This document shows positions 34,801 through 46,871 of a stretch of 54,579 nucleotides of DNA, piece after piece. A program made the translations under genes and the position numbers. Numbering within the stretch: position 1 is the stretch's first letter; the number at the start of each line of letters is the position of its first letter. Origin of the DNA: Chloromonas sp. AAM2 (Eukaryota; Chlorophyta; Chlorophyceae; Chlamydomonadales; Chlamydomonadaceae); NCBI GenBank assembly GCA_004335635.1, contig QAXH01000495.1:678-55256 (forward strand), in the 5' to 3' direction. The notes under the pieces are model-generated. The model made no database searches, had not been told where the DNA came from, and saw only the letters and a list, made by a program, of their open reading frames with translations.

Positions 34801-36489
34801 CCTCCTCCTGTTCTTGAGGGGGCGGTGACTCCAGGCCAGTGGTGTACTCATCCATACTGTCTTGGCTCTTGTGCATCTGAGGCACCCAGCAAACCAGGCC
34901 GTGAGCAGGAGCAGCTTTACCATATCACATCTCTGCAGTCCTGTCAGCCTGTGACTGATGCTTGGCCGTAGGATGTCAAAAACCATGCCTACCATCCTGA
35001 GCTGTTACGTAGACATTTGATGGACGTAGCCGATTGTTACGTAGCCGATTTGTCGTACTGTGAATTCTGAACTGCAGCCCTCGATGCTTTCCTGACTGAT
35101 CCCAATTGACTGAAGGGATATCTTGCCTCTCCCAATGCAGATCACATTTAGACCCACCCACCTGTACCACCTGCATCTGTTCCATGTGCTCATGCCAGCC
35201 TACTCATACCCATAACTACACACGCCACATCATGCTGGCTGCTACCTGTCCCGGCTGCCCTGACAGATGATCACTCACATTTTCCTCCTCGGGGTCGAGC
35301 TCCACCGACAGGTTGATCACCTCCCGCACATACTGACGGCTGTCCACATCAGCGGCTGCCTCTGCCTCGCTGTCAAGCCCGCTCCCGCCCGCCGCCAACG
35401 GCTGTTGCTGTGGCTGTGCCTGTGGCTGTGCCTGTGGCTGGCGCTGCGGCTGAGGGGAGGGCGGGTCCACCACTGATACGAAGGCGCCTCCCAGACCAGA
35501 GTCCGCAGAGGACATGCACAGCACCCTTGGGCCCGCGCCCCGGCCGGTGATGGGAATGCGACCGGCCAGGGGCACGGGCGCGGCAGCGGCAGCGGCCGGG
35601 CTGATAAAAGTATCCGAGTCGTCCAAGGGCTGGTCCTGCACGTAGCAGCATGGTTGATGCAGTCAGTGTGGTGTGTGCGACAATGCTCGGCGGCGGTACA
35701 AGGGCATGTTAGGCATGGCAACAGGCAGAGGGTATGGGCTGGCAAGCAGCAACGCATGGCAAGGCCACTGACAGGAGAGCATGGATATGTCCGGGACAAT
35801 TACAGGCAAAAATCAGATGATGGCTCAGATGCAGTGCAGGATGTGCAAGGACGACGCACGCAGCAGAAGCGAGTGGTAGGGCCGGGCTGCCACTGGCTTT
35901 TGATGGGGATGGGGCATGCTGATTGAAGCCTCACAATTGTTCCACTGACGCTGCAGACGCAATACCATATTATCTAATTCTAGCCATCACTAGGTCACTA
36001 TGACATGACGCCCATGGCATGGGCCGTGTGTAGCAATCAAGGTTGGCAGCACAGAGACCTTCGGCCACTTGATAGCTGCCAGGCTGATGTTGTCTCCTCT
36101 AGTTGGCCAGATGTGCAAGAGCGTGGAAAGGTGGTCGGTTGCTGATGTGTGCTCGCCAAGCTGGCGAAGACTGTCTACAATTAGGCAAGTTTATTCATTG
36201 TCTGTGCAGGAACGCCAAGGCTGCTGGTCGTGATGACCCCCTTTTTGCTCACGACCATTGGCCATCCGAAATCGTGACTCAAATGTGCAATTGCCCAGAA
36301 CAGCACGACTTGCCACAACTCGTGTAATCTAGGCGGATAGTGAGCAGATTGCTCATCGGACATACCAACCGATCATCCTCACCTGAGAGGCATCCTGCCT
36401 CAAAGCTTGCACTTGGCGAACTGGGCGAATTGATGACGAACCACCCACGCGCTGCGCTGTTCTTCCCCTCAGCAGACTAGAGCCCGCAC
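22851..36489 (-). CDS. SS3: Starch synthase III, plastid (5' end incomplete)
   Basis: The enzyme adds glucose from ADP-glucose to glucan chains in the plastid. Twenty-five exons, all GT-AG and phase-matched, give 1228 aa. From the 5' side they are 36489-36383, 35635-35279, 34876-34763, 34516-34353, 33800-33665, 33415-33248, 32790-32737, 32028-31935, 31616-31549, 31243-31121, 30788-30702, 30364-30110, 29671-29492, 29108-29007, 28652-28500, 28096-27971, 27574-27432, 26943-26760, 26356-26249, 25888-25735, 25527-25397, 24873-24679, 24201-24030, 23502-23360 and 23021-22851. Order: low-complexity N-terminus; CBM53 at about 200-335; charged linker; CBM53 at about 425-600 with a Pro/Ala-rich insert; CBM53 at about 636-762; GT5 with [10 protein letters not shown]1 with [29 protein letters not shown] and [12 protein letters not shown]. 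The stop is TAG. The first exon, with the start codon and transit peptide, was not found between 36490 and 38525. Confidence 0.96.
32370..32731. repeat. 38-bp minisatellite in an SS3 intron
   Basis: Units of GTGGACCTGTGTCTGCATGA plus 18 more bases repeat head to tail on both sides of the 109-N gap. The array ends within a few bases of the 5' splice site of the exon 32790-32737. Confidence 0.95.
32447..32555. other. Assembly gap (109 N)
   Basis: The gap is inside the 38-bp minisatellite. The true repeat number is unknown. Confidence 1.
34225..34350. repeat. ATCCT-type pentanucleotide array in an SS3 intron
   Basis: Repeats of CTATC/ATCCT are broken by recurring CTAACCACTATCC blocks. The array lies just downstream (minus strand) of the exon ending at 34353. 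Confidence 0.9.
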
Positions 36490-38525
36490 CTGCAGCCAGA
36501 GGTTCAGGGCAGTTTGGGCATGCAATCAATCAATGGAGAGGATGGGGTTAGCACAGTCCAAACAGAAGCCGTCACATACCAACACGTCAGCCAAAACATG
36601 CGATGCATCGCACCTTGCACGCCGGCTGCCTTGTGCGGTGCCGCAGTGCCGGGGCAACCCATGGGCCCAGCACGCAGGCTCATCTTGGTCGGCCACTAAG
36701 CTATCCACAGAGTAAAACTCCTGTAGCCGTATGAACGAGTGTATTGAACGCCTCGCAGCGGAAAGACTTGATACAGACTGTGACTTGGCCCAAGACGTTT
36801 TAAAAGCCTGGCGCTTTTGCTTTTTCCGAATTTCCGAGCAACTCTTCAACCGCAACGCTGTCGTCCTTGTGTTCGGCCATTAATCTTGAGGACCTTGAGC
36901 CAGTAAGAGAGCTCGTTGCAGCCCAACGGGTTGTTGACACTTTTGGCCATTGTTTAGCAACTCATGCTTTCTCTGCACATTGCAGCGTTTTGCTCTCTGT
37001 CTCCGTTCAATATCTTTGAGAACCTTGCTCATGTTGCTTCACAGCACTGATGTCACCAGCTAGGGTTGCAGGTAGGGTTAGCGCCAGGCGAAGTCGAGGA
37101 AGGTGCAATTGGCGGGGGCCCGCAAGGCGAACAATTCCTGTACATAAACCCCATCTACTCCACTATCACCACATCACTCCATGCCAGCTTTCCGCTTCCT
37201 CGAATGGCAGCCAATTGACCGTTCCTTGGTATGTGCAGCACAGACACCTTTGACGGCTGGGACCCCACCGTTGTCGGTGGCGTTGAAACCATCTTGGGTC
37301 TTTGGCGTGGACGTGCGAACGGTGTGCAATCCCACCTTGTAATCCTGCGTTCATTCTGTGCGTCTGCATTTGGCTTACAGTGACACTCCCTAATTCCGAT
37401 CGGCCTAGTATCCAATAAGCCTGTATGACCTGGGCTGTATGTAAACGGACCGTCACTGTACTTCCTCCAGGACCACAAGGGAGTGTTACTATTCAGGTGT
37501 GTCCTGGTAGATATCTGGCTCGTTGTACACGCAGTGGTGAAACAACAGCGTTGGTACACACAGGCATGCAAGTGCTGGATGCTCGCAGCAACAGTGACTT
37601 GCAGGTGTCTCCCAAAAGAAATGCAGCTAAAACACAACCTAACCAGATATCTGTCACAAGCGTATGCTGCTCGATGTGCCTGAAAAAAGCACAAGCAGAC
37701 AGTCGGATCAGCCTACACATGACAGAGAGTGCAGTCCTGTCCAACATTTCCACAAGTCTGTAATTTCCTGTCTGTAGGGGTCTGTAGGGGTGAACATCGC
37801 GTGTTGTGGTAGACGGTGCGTTGCCACTTCTGGGACAGCAAATCAGGACTATCAAAGCTGACGCGCTGATGGGTTCTTGTGGGTGTAGTCGGCACTTCAC
37901 TGATATGTACTATGTGAGCCCTCCTTAGGACCTGTGCCGCAATGTGCCGCAAATCGCAAGTTTGATTAACCAGCGGCTTCCCGCGGGCGTTGCCGTTACC
38001 CAAAAACGTGCCAAACCGAGCCAAGGAACACGGTCAAGCAGGTTAGTATTGCTCGTATTGGACTTTTGTGTTTGTGGCAATAAACGAGGCGTATAGATCA
38101 GCCTTGGGAGCGTGTAGATCAGCCTTGGGAGCGTCGCAGCCTGCGCAGCCAGCCTTCGCGGGTCATCCGCAGCAAGCGCATCTAAACCAAATGCAGACAG
38201 AGACCATCACTTGATCCAGATGACACTGGTTCATCACCAACATTACGACCAGTCACACTGCCACAAGTGAAATTGTCCCAGAACTGGCAAACTTCTTTTT
38301 TTTTTGGTCTTCTCTGGCTCAATTGGCGACCAGGTAGAAGTCAATGTGGAGCCTGCAAGGCTGACCCGCCACCAGAGGCTGTCCTGCACCACCACAGCCA
38401 TGCCATAACCACAGCACTACGACACCCATGATGGGCATTGCGTGTGCTCCATGGTCAAGTGCACTATGCAACTGTGGTGTAGTGCAAAACCATCTCAACA
38501 CAATGTCACACTTGACATCCGCTCG
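36490..38525. other. Region between SS3 and CWC25; SS3 first exon should lie here
   Basis: No minus-strand exon was found that starts with ATG, ends one base into a codon (as the acceptor at 36489 needs) and looks like a transit peptide. An ORF from about 36855 (RQAFKTSWAKSQSVSSLSAA) has transit-like composition but no ATG. Confidence 0.5.
38274..38294 (+). repeat. Dispersed 21-bp motif, copy 1
   Basis: TGTCCCAGAACTGGCAAACT followed by T and a T-rich run. Further copies are at 44408-44428 (minus) and 47477-47497 (plus). Confidence 0.6.
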
Positions 38526-41500
38526 CTACCGCTGTGTGTAGTGCTTTCGGCTGCCAACCCGTGATTCGATGGTTGAGCCCGCCATGGCAGCAAACACGTC
38601 CCTGGAAGCGGCCGCCACAAACGCATCGCCCTGCTTGGCAGCGCCGGACACGCCATTAGCATTGCTCACAATGGCCCCACCGCCTCCCTGTGCGCAACAA
38701 GCAGGGCAGCGGTGCAATCAGGCCATGACCCTTGAGAAGCCAAGCTAGAAGACAAGAGAGGCACACAGGCGCCAGCATCAGCCAAGCACAGCCTGGCAAC
38801 ATATGAGAGTCCACACAAGCATATGCAGCGAATCTATGCAGCGATACCAGTTGTGCACAAACCTGGATGACAAAGCAGCAATGCACCGTTGACTGGACAC
38901 AAACTGACAACACTTCAAAGTTGACACATGCACTATGTGCATGCGTCCGTGTGCATGCATGCGCGCTGACCTGTGCTGCATCGGCCTGTGCAGCGCGTGA
39001 GAGCCTGTCAATGCGCGCTGCGTCGTGTGTCTCGGCGTTGGCGGACATCTCGGCCAGGCGGCGCGCACGCTCCTCATCTGCGGCAAGACAACAGGAGCAG
39101 CACCGTCTATACCCATGAGGGTAAGCAAACACAGATGCAAGAAAAACCTTGTTGTGCTCATGTGAACTAGGACTCCACTCACAATCAGATGTGACGTCAG
39201 AGTGAGAGTAATGGCAAGGGGTGGCCACCACCATTACTATTCAGGTGTGTCACAATACCCTAGGTTGGACGAGTAGGAGTCCCTCCCCTCCCCTCCTCCT
39301 ACTAAACTACTACTAAAGGGGAAGTTGTTTTTATGCTGCTAATGTCAACAGCACTCATCAACTTCCTGATCATTCATCAACTGTATGTCTGTGTACTGTT
39401 TTGATGTCGTGTGTGGCGCCGCATGCGCAGCTGCTCCTCTATGGCACGTGGAAGCCCCTCCACATCCAATCTGAGCAGACGCCCCAGGCGCTCACCCGTC
39501 ATCTTCCCTGTCTTGTGCTGCTGCTTCTGGTACCTCTGCGCGGCCTTGGCCCTCTCCTCCTCCTCCTTGCGCCGTGCCGCCTCCTTGAGGCGCTCGCGGG
39601 TTTCCTGCGCACGGTGTTGCCAAGGCGGAGACTAGAATCTACCGTAGAATGTCTAAACGTAGAATCTACCGTAGAATGTCTACACGTAGAATCTACCGTA
39701 GAATGTCTGCACGTAGAATCCACCGTAGAATGTCTGCACGTAGAATCCACCGTAGAATGTCTGCACGTAGAATCTACCGTAGAATATCTGCACGTAGAAT
39801 CTACCGTAGAATGTCTGCACGTAGAATCTACCGTAGAATGTCTGCACGTAGAATCTACTGTAGAATGTCTACACGCAGAACTGTGCATACAACCCGAAAA
39901 TTCTAGTTGTAGTAACGGAAGAATCGCCAAACACTATGTCTGTTCTACGGGTAGAAACGTCCACTCTTCGTTTCCGCCCGTAGAAATTCTGCAATCTACG
40001 CCTTTGCAAGCAACATTACCTGTGCACGCTGTGAGGCGTCGTACTGCTGAAGGGCCGCAGGCGCGGCGTGGCTCTGGGACAGGCCGTACGGCCGCCTGCG
40101 CACCGGGCGGCCACATGAGGGAGGCACATGTGCGCCAAGGAACAAGGAACAGGACGCAAGCAGGGCAGAGATGTGCCAGGGAGCTTCCTGCCGATGCTTC
40201 ACAGGCGCTGCTGATTTGCTGTTGGGCTGTTATTGTGAAGACCATCATGAAAACGGGACGGAGCTCATTGTGTGGCACAGTCTGGCCATCACACCCTGCG
40301 GGTATGTATTGCACAGTGATGTCTTTGTTGGAGTGTGTAGGACGCACCCGTCAGTGCCAAGACGGGCGGTTTCCTTAGCTTCGGCTTTGGCCTGTGGGGG
40401 CACCGGTCCAGCATGGTGAGGCTGGTCCTTCTCCCGCCCTATGCCATCCTCGCCCTCCCTCTGCCTTGCAGCGGGCCGGTCCTGCCGGTCCCGCTCTCCA
40501 CCCCGCTCAAGCTCCCGTGGCTGATCCCCGCGCCCTTGCTGCACGTGCCCATCTCTATTTCTGTCAGCATGCCGACCACTATACAGTGCTGGCGAGGGGG
40601 ACCGGGATCGTCCAGCATGCCTGCCTCTATCACGGTCGCCATGCCGTGCGGGAGAGCGGGATCGAGGCCGGCCGGTGTGCCTGGTTCTATTGCCGTCTTG
40701 ATGCCGTCCACCATGCTGAGCTGGCGAGCGGGATCGAGACCGGCCAGCATGTGACCTTGGCCCCGGCGCAGGCCTGCCCCTGTCCCCATGCGCCTCATGC
40801 CTGTCTAACCTGTCTGACCTATCTAACCTCTCCCTACTGTGACTGTGCACAGGCCCTCCCAAGCCCTGCCTATCCCGCTGGTGGTGTGTCCCCGCTTCAT
40901 GGCCATGCAGTTCCCGCTCCCGGTCGTGGTGGCGTTGGTGTGGCGGGGGCACGTGGCGAGCAGCCCGGCCTTCACTGCCTGAGTCGCTGCTGTCGTCAGC
41001 GCTGCCCCGGTCCTTGCGGTGCCGCTTCTTCTCCTTCTTGTGCTTTTTCTCCTTGCCGTGCTTCTTGTCTTTGTTGGGTGCCATTGCTGCCGCTGCCAAG
41101 GACTGTTCCCGCACCTGCCAGGAACAGGATGAGCACAGCACAGGGTCCGGTGAATTGACTAACAATGCCAACTTGGCACTCAGTAACCAGGGAAATAGAT
41201 CCGTGCTTTGCTGTGATTTCAACCGTAATTGCAAGAGGAAAAACACTCAGCATTAGGCACGCGGTGCAAAAAAAAAACTGGCGCACAGAAATGACACTCA
41301 GCAAGCTACGCACAGCAGCTGGGGAAAACCCTGAATATGCGCTCTGCTCAATGAGGTAAAGTGATGGTCAAACTGCAGTTGTGCTCTGCTCGATTGAAAT
41401 GGGGCGGTGGTCAAACTGTGTTGGGTTGGGTCAGCTCCCATTTCTGGACTTGTGCTGATTTGGCTTGATTTCCAACCATATGGCGGAGGAATGCCACACT

Positions 41501-43412
41501 CTGCAACGGGCCAAGCATCCTTGGACTTGTTCTCTGCTGTGTCGGTTGAGTCCTCTCACCTGCTTGATCACTTCCTGCATCTTGATTGGGTTGTCACGCA
41601 CTTTCTTCAACGCCTCCTGCTGCTGACGCTTGATCTGAGAGGAAAACGAGAAACCACACGTGTGAAGCCACAAGCTATTATCCAGTGTCCCACATCGAGA
41701 GCTGTGTACGCAGGCGATGCTGATTGAGGCTTGTCATCTATACAAAGCCCTACCCTTTCCTGTTTCAATGGACCAGGCTTGAGCTGAACAACAACGCAAG
41801 TTGCTGTGTCTGTTTGCCACGCCTGACCTATTGCATACAAGCAACACGCCCGTTCTCGTCTCGCGTCCCACCATGAGCAGCGGGTCGTTGTTGAGCCGCG
41901 CCCACTGTTCGTTCTGGGATGCCACGGGCAAGGCCGCTGCACTGGTGCCTGCCAGACTGCTGGCCACTTCACACTGCAGCAATCACACAACACAGCAGCA
42001 CCGGTGCCTGCCAGACTGCTGGCCACTTCACACTGCAGCAATCACACAACACAGCAGCACTGGTGCCTGCCAGACTGCTGGCCACTTCACACTGCAGCAA
42101 TCACACACAACAGTAGTACCGGTACAGCTACCATGGCCGTACGCAAACGCTGCACACTGACCAGGCATAACATATCCACAAACCCGCCGGCCCTGCCATG
42201 CCACAACTGCTTGGTATGCAACTTGTAAACGCCAAGGCTGCTTTAAATTACGACCAGTTGGTAGCATCCATAAGCCGCAGCTAAGACAGGGCTGCGACTG
42301 TTACAGCCAGCTGCTTAGGTCTTGCATCAAAAATCAATCCAATCAAGTGATGTAAACCGACCCACATGGTCACCGCGCTGCTTGAGCTGCCACCGCTACG
42401 CAACAGTCAGCTCACCCTGCTCAGGCCTTGCTGCGCTTCTTATGCTAGCTGTGCCACAAGCCACAGCTGCTTGAGCGGCATCTTTTGCATGCCATGCCAT
42501 GCGTTGTCGCGCTGCTTGTGCTGCAAGCTGCTGCATGCAGTGTTCCGTGCTCACCCTGCTCAGGTCTTGCTGTGCCTCAGGCGCCAGTTGCGCGGGCTTC
42601 TGCCCCAGCAGCGCTGCCTCCTGCCGCTTGGCCGCGTCCTCCTTGGCCGCCATGCTGCCCGCATACATCCAGTCAAGACGGTCAGCGGCCCTGTGGGAAG
42701 CAGCCAAGAGAGAGGTAAAGATGGTTGAGGGCTGAAGGGGAGTGCACCATGGCAAGATACTGGACGATCATCGGCACTGTGAGAAGCCAGGAGAGGTGCA
42801 GATGGTTGAGGGAACAGCCCTACAGGACAGTGCACTGTGGCCATAGGAAGCCGTGTTACATGAACAACCTGTCTGGGAAGCCGTAATACATGAAACAGCC
42901 TGTCTGCTGAATGCTGGACGTTTGTAAACCGAAGCTTGTTGGTAAAATGCTGCAAACTTGTCATGCAACACAGACAATTTGATACGCAGGTACGAGGCGT
43001 GTGCCACGCAGCGAGAATTCATCTGCGTGTATTTGGCGTGCATGTCACACCCGCCCTTGCTCTACTTACGCGCCATGTCCTGCCTGCCGCGCCATGGCAC
43101 TGAACTCCTCATTCTTGCGCTCCTCCTCGTACTGAAGTCGCAGCTCCTCAAGCTTTTTCTGCTCCGCAGCTGCGTTTTGCTCCCGCTTCCATACCTGGAA
43201 AGCCGTGGACACACAAGTGCAGGCTCAGCATGGGGCCAGCAGCAGGCAGTCAAGAATGGTAGGGCATCCAGGTCTGGCAATAGATTGTTGCCTCCCTGCA
43301 TGGCCCATGCTTGCCAAGCGCTGCATTTAGGACGCACCTCCTCCAAGTTTTGCGGACGGCTGGGATGCCAGGGCTTCTTTGTGAGGAAGGCAAGAGGTCC
43401 GCCTTTGCCCAT
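38526..43412 (-). CDS. CWC25: Pre-mRNA-splicing factor CWC25
   Basis: CWC25 joins the activated spliceosome in the nucleus for the first catalytic step. Ten exons, all phase-matched, give 557 aa: 43412-43338, 43194-43070, 42690-42555, 41913-41872, 41634-41560, 41114-40348, 40095-40020, 39604-39496, 39077-38971 and 38687-38526. The N-terminus (KKPWHPSRPQNLEEVWKREQ, then a charged helix) and DRLDWMYAG are family hallmarks, as are NEQWARLNNDPLLMIKRQQQ, KTGKMTDEERARRLAEMSAN and the C-terminal STIESRVGSRKHYTQR before TAG. Exon 6 encodes about 255 residues of Lys/His/Arg/Asp and RSRSP-type repeats, giving an RS-like linker. An upstream ATG is absent, so MGKGG is the start. Confidence 0.93.
39218..39289 (+). 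repeat. Dispersed repeat family A, copy 1
   Basis: Shared core: CCACCACCATTACTAT, GGTGTGTC, CAAT, then GTTGGACG and TCCCTCCCCT. This copy lies in a CWC25 intron. Confidence 0.7.
39633..39875. repeat. 27-bp minisatellite, nine units, in a CWC25 intron
   Basis: Units of TAGAATCTACCGTAGAATGT plus 7 bases repeat nine times with few changes, starting about 28 bp from the 3' splice site at 39605. Because the unit is nine codons long, both strands show long periodic but spurious ORFs. Confidence 0.95.
41940..42116. repeat. 59-bp tandem repeat, three units, in a CWC25 intron
   Basis: Units start GGTGCCTGCC at 41944, 42003 and 42062. The array begins within about 30 bp of the acceptor of the small exon 41913-41872. 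Confidence 0.9.
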
Positions 43413-45201
43413 GATGCACAAGGGTCACCCTGCTTCACCTCCTCAGCAACCTGTCTTTCCTCCTGACTGCCTTTGTCTCAAGCAGCTCTTACAGACAGTG
43501 AAGAATCAACTGGTCTCTCGCTCTCTTTGTAGCTGAGCTGAGCGAGTTCGGTCGCCCTCAACGACGCATACAAGCGATCGAGCTGTCAACAGTTGCCTCT
43601 GTACCTTGCCTGCCGGCACATCGAGCCAAAGCGCTCTTGCAAACACGAAACGCGCAACGACTTTTGGAGAAACCCCAACCGACAATCAAGGCCAACGAAG
43701 CGCCAACGAAGCGTCTCAGGTTGCCAATACCCCACACTGCAGTGTATCAGGGTGCCCAGGCCAAGCAGTGTTCCACATCATGCGTGTCACCAGCAGGACA
43801 ACTCCATGCACCGCCATGCACAGTCGACCATCGGTGGGCAAGCAATGTCTGGCGAGGCAGCAGCGACCCCAAGTGGCAATTCCAAGCAGAACTGTAGTTG
43901 CGTGTGCCCGTAAACAAGCCCAACAAGATACACCTGAAGACTGGTGGGTGGGCAATGCGTGTAGACTCAACATGCAGCATTTGGATATTGATTTCACGCT
44001 GCAGGCTATGGCCACACTATGTGCTACTAATCACGTGCTTGAGATGCCAGGGCATGCCTAACAGGCCGTGCGTTTGTCTGCAGCCAATGCCACTTGGCAC
44101 ACAGGCTGTGTGAGGTGCCTGCTGCATGGACAGGTATGAGTTCACAAGGCAAGCGGCAAGACCCAAGCGCACAGTGAGAGAGGAGATCGGTGCGTGGGAC
44201 CTGGTCTGAAGGGGGTGCAGTCATGCATGCAAGAACTGCACGTGAAGTGCACTACTGAACTCATGACGCACCAGATGGAGTTTCTCACCTGGCATCTTCA
44301 GTTTTGGTTTTCCTGGTGTGCCTTACAGGAGGATAGTGTGGGTCTGGAATGGCACAATGACAGGCAACCAGCAACCACAACTAGCAGTATCACGCATCAC
44401 AAAAAACAAGTTTGCCAGTTCTGGGACAATATGTGAATGGTGTTCTGGAGCTGGTCGGGACGTGAGCTGATCTGTCGTGAACCAGTGTCATGTGAGACTG
44501 AGATGTGTTGATGGTAACTGGCAAACTTTGTTTTTGCGTATCTTGGATGGAAATGGCGGGGAAAAGGACGGGCCCTGGACAAGAGTTCGATTAAGTGGAG
44601 TCTCAGATGGGCTGGTTGGGGGCCAAGCCTGCCAGAGGCCTTTACTGAGGATCGTCTGGCCGTGCTTGGTGCCCGCCGTATTCATAGAGAGTGGGGATGG
44701 CGGGTGCATGTGGCGGGTGTGGCCGCAATGGGCATGTATGTGCGGGTCTGTGACGTGTGCAGCTGTGCCGTGTATGTGTGTATGTGTATGTGGCATGTGC
44801 AGAGTACCGGCGACGGGCCAACGAGCTGGCAAATAATGGCAAGGAAAGGAAAGATTTATACACTGATAATTGTGAGTGCCTGGTGGGAAGCAAAACTCGT
44901 GCATCACATCCTTGCAATGGATTTGCGTGCTTTCACAATGTGCGCTTTGGGCTTTGGCCACCAAGGACTCGGCAGCAAGGGATAGTGGCATAACAGCCTT
45001 GTGATCAGCATGCCTGCAGCAGTGTTGAGAGATTAGCTTTCATTGCTGCCGAGGACAGCTGCTGTGTGCATTGCATGCCGCAGTGTGGTGCAATGGCCGA
45101 GGGCTGAAAAAGTAGAGCTTCTGGCATTGATTGCCCCTGCAAAGTAGTCAGTGCAGCCGCAGCTTGATTGTCGAAAAAAAAATCGTTAACTCGGTCTTCA
45201 G
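43413..45201. other. Intergenic, upstream of CWC25
   Basis: The first few hundred bases should hold the CWC25 promoter. Several open frames on the plus strand look weakly coding (for example near 44600-44730), but no splice-consistent gene emerged. They may be 5' exons of the membrane protein that follows. Confidence 0.4.
44408..44428 (-). repeat. Dispersed 21-bp motif, copy 2
   Basis: Exact 21-bp match to the copy at 38274 on the opposite strand, again next to a T/A run. Confidence 0.6.
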
Positions 45202-45363
45202 CTGACGCTGCTGTTTGTCGTGCGTGCGTATGGCCCAGGGGACGGGTCGGAGTACAAGGGAAGTCCCTTCAACGTGCTCACGCTGCTGGCAGCGCTGTTT
45301 GTTCTGGTGCCGGTGGCAGGGTTGGTTTTTGCATACATGACCTACGGCGTGCTCTGGGGATGA
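45202..45363 (+). CDS. C-terminal exon of a small one-span membrane protein
   Basis: After a CTTCAG acceptor the exon encodes AYGPGDGSEYKGSPFNVLTL and then a clear membrane span (LLAALFVLVPVAGLVFAYMT), ending YGVLWG and TGA. The size and single C-terminal span resemble small thylakoid subunits, but I cannot name the family. The upstream exons were not placed. The frame is open upstream only to the acceptor. Confidence 0.5.
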   Translation: MTLLFVVRAYGPGDGSEYKGSPFNVLTLLAALFVLVPVAGLVFAYMTYGVLWG

Positions 45364-46871
45364 TCAGAGGCCAGGGCACAGCAACACACAGATCACATGT
45401 TCGCGTTACTTTATTACACAGTTCAGCCCACGTGACTGTGGTTGGGCAGGTCCACTACTGCCATTCTGGGTGAAGCGGCAGAGGGCGAATGTTGCACGAA
45501 GACTCGGTAACACTCGAGTGATTATGGCTGAAACAGCACACAGACTCGGTACTTGTGTTGTGTCTCAGCTCCATGGCTCAACGTGGCACTTGAAAATTTC
45601 ACAGGTCCGCTAATGCCATGTTGGGTTACTGGTTACTAACGATCATGGTGATTACGTGTTATGGCCTGTTCCTCTTCAGTGTACTACACCTGTGACCCCA
45701 GAAGGCACCACGTGGTTGCGGTACTATGTCGGCGCAGCTGTTCTTCAGGAAAAGAACATGTTCGCCAGTTGTGGGACAGTTCGTGTGCTCTGCACTGAAA
45801 CGTGTTTAGATGTGTTTTTGTTGTGTGGAAGTGCCGAGGTTTTCTTTTCTGGCTGTTCCACGCTGTCGTGTTCCAATGACAAGGAGTGCATGCGGGGCCT
45901 ACATTGTTATAATATGGCCTTGTGGGGAGCCGTGGGGGGCAGAGTGAGTGTTGGTTCTCAAGCTTGTTTATATGTGACAATCCGCATCCTGCCAGGCAGC
46001 AGTTTTGTGTATGGTTGCCTGTGCTGTGAGCGCCTGTGTGGGAACGAGGTCGGTGTGGGGTCGAGGTCTTCAACCCCGGAGGCTGCTCCAAGCTCCCATG
46101 GACAATTGGCAGTTGACGGAGGACAAGTTGAAATTTAGGCAGCTCGGTTGTGACAATCAGGTTTCGACTGCGACCCTGACTTTGACATGAGAAATGGCAA
46201 TTTTTTAGAGACGATGAATATTGAACCATTTACATATTGTTAGGCCCTCTTGGGTCTAACGAGGTATGCGGACAGGAGGGGTTGACAACCACCACTACTA
46301 TCCTGGTGTGTCGCAATCCCCTTCACATGTAGGTTGGACGGGTTGGAATCCCTCCCCTCTTGTGATATCCATCACCAACCAGCGTAAACCATCGAGTGCG
46401 CCTCTGCAAACAGTAAGCATAGCATGCCGGCAAAAAGCCCAGCTGCAAGAAATGTTTTCTCATCCAATCGCCAGCTCATCCAACCGACTCCTGCATTTGC
46501 ACTCAAAAATCGCCATCCTTGCGACTATCCTCTGCTCGTGGCCTTGTTGTGTTCACTCTCGTCAACAAAGGGCTGATGATGACAAAAAACATACATAAAC
46601 AACCACCTGCAGCCTCAAAGGTCACGGTGGCAGCATTTGGTCAGCACCAACCACCACGACAGTACTGCAACTCTCCTGTAACAGTAGTTCTTCGTACAAC
46701 CCACATTGGAATGACTAATCTGCCCTCAATCTCACAGTGTGTGCTTGTTTGGCAGACCACACACACGCTCATCAGTACAGCTCTCCACATCAACCAGCTC
46801 TCACATAGACCCACCGCGCTCAGACGAGGAATGCAACCGACCCTGTAGCATTCTATTGCTCATTCGCCTCT
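45364..46871. other. Intergenic, no firm gene
   Basis: A 160-codon open frame from 45656 is Cys-rich and lacks splice or domain support. A dispersed repeat copy lies at 46288-46359. Confidence 0.45.
46288..46359 (+). repeat. Dispersed repeat family A, copy 2
   Basis: Same order of blocks, with a complete CCCCTTCACATGTAGGTTGG middle. Confidence 0.75.

Noticed and set aside
39649..39930. Long ORFs on both strands with repeating RRIYRRMS or CRHSTVDS units
   Set aside because: They are translations of the 27-bp intronic minisatellite, whose unit is a multiple of three.
32370..42116. CRISPR array
   Set aside because: The repeats are contiguous minisatellites without unique spacers, in eukaryotic introns.
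35279..43412. One giant gene joining the CWC25-like exons to starch synthase III
   Set aside because: The exon at 38687 ends in CGG TAG after a C-terminus typical of CWC25, and a join to 36489 would be out of phase.
45656..46138. 160-codon Cys-rich ORF as a gene
   Set aside because: It has no recognisable domain, no splice context and low-complexity GT-rich composition; chance is as likely.
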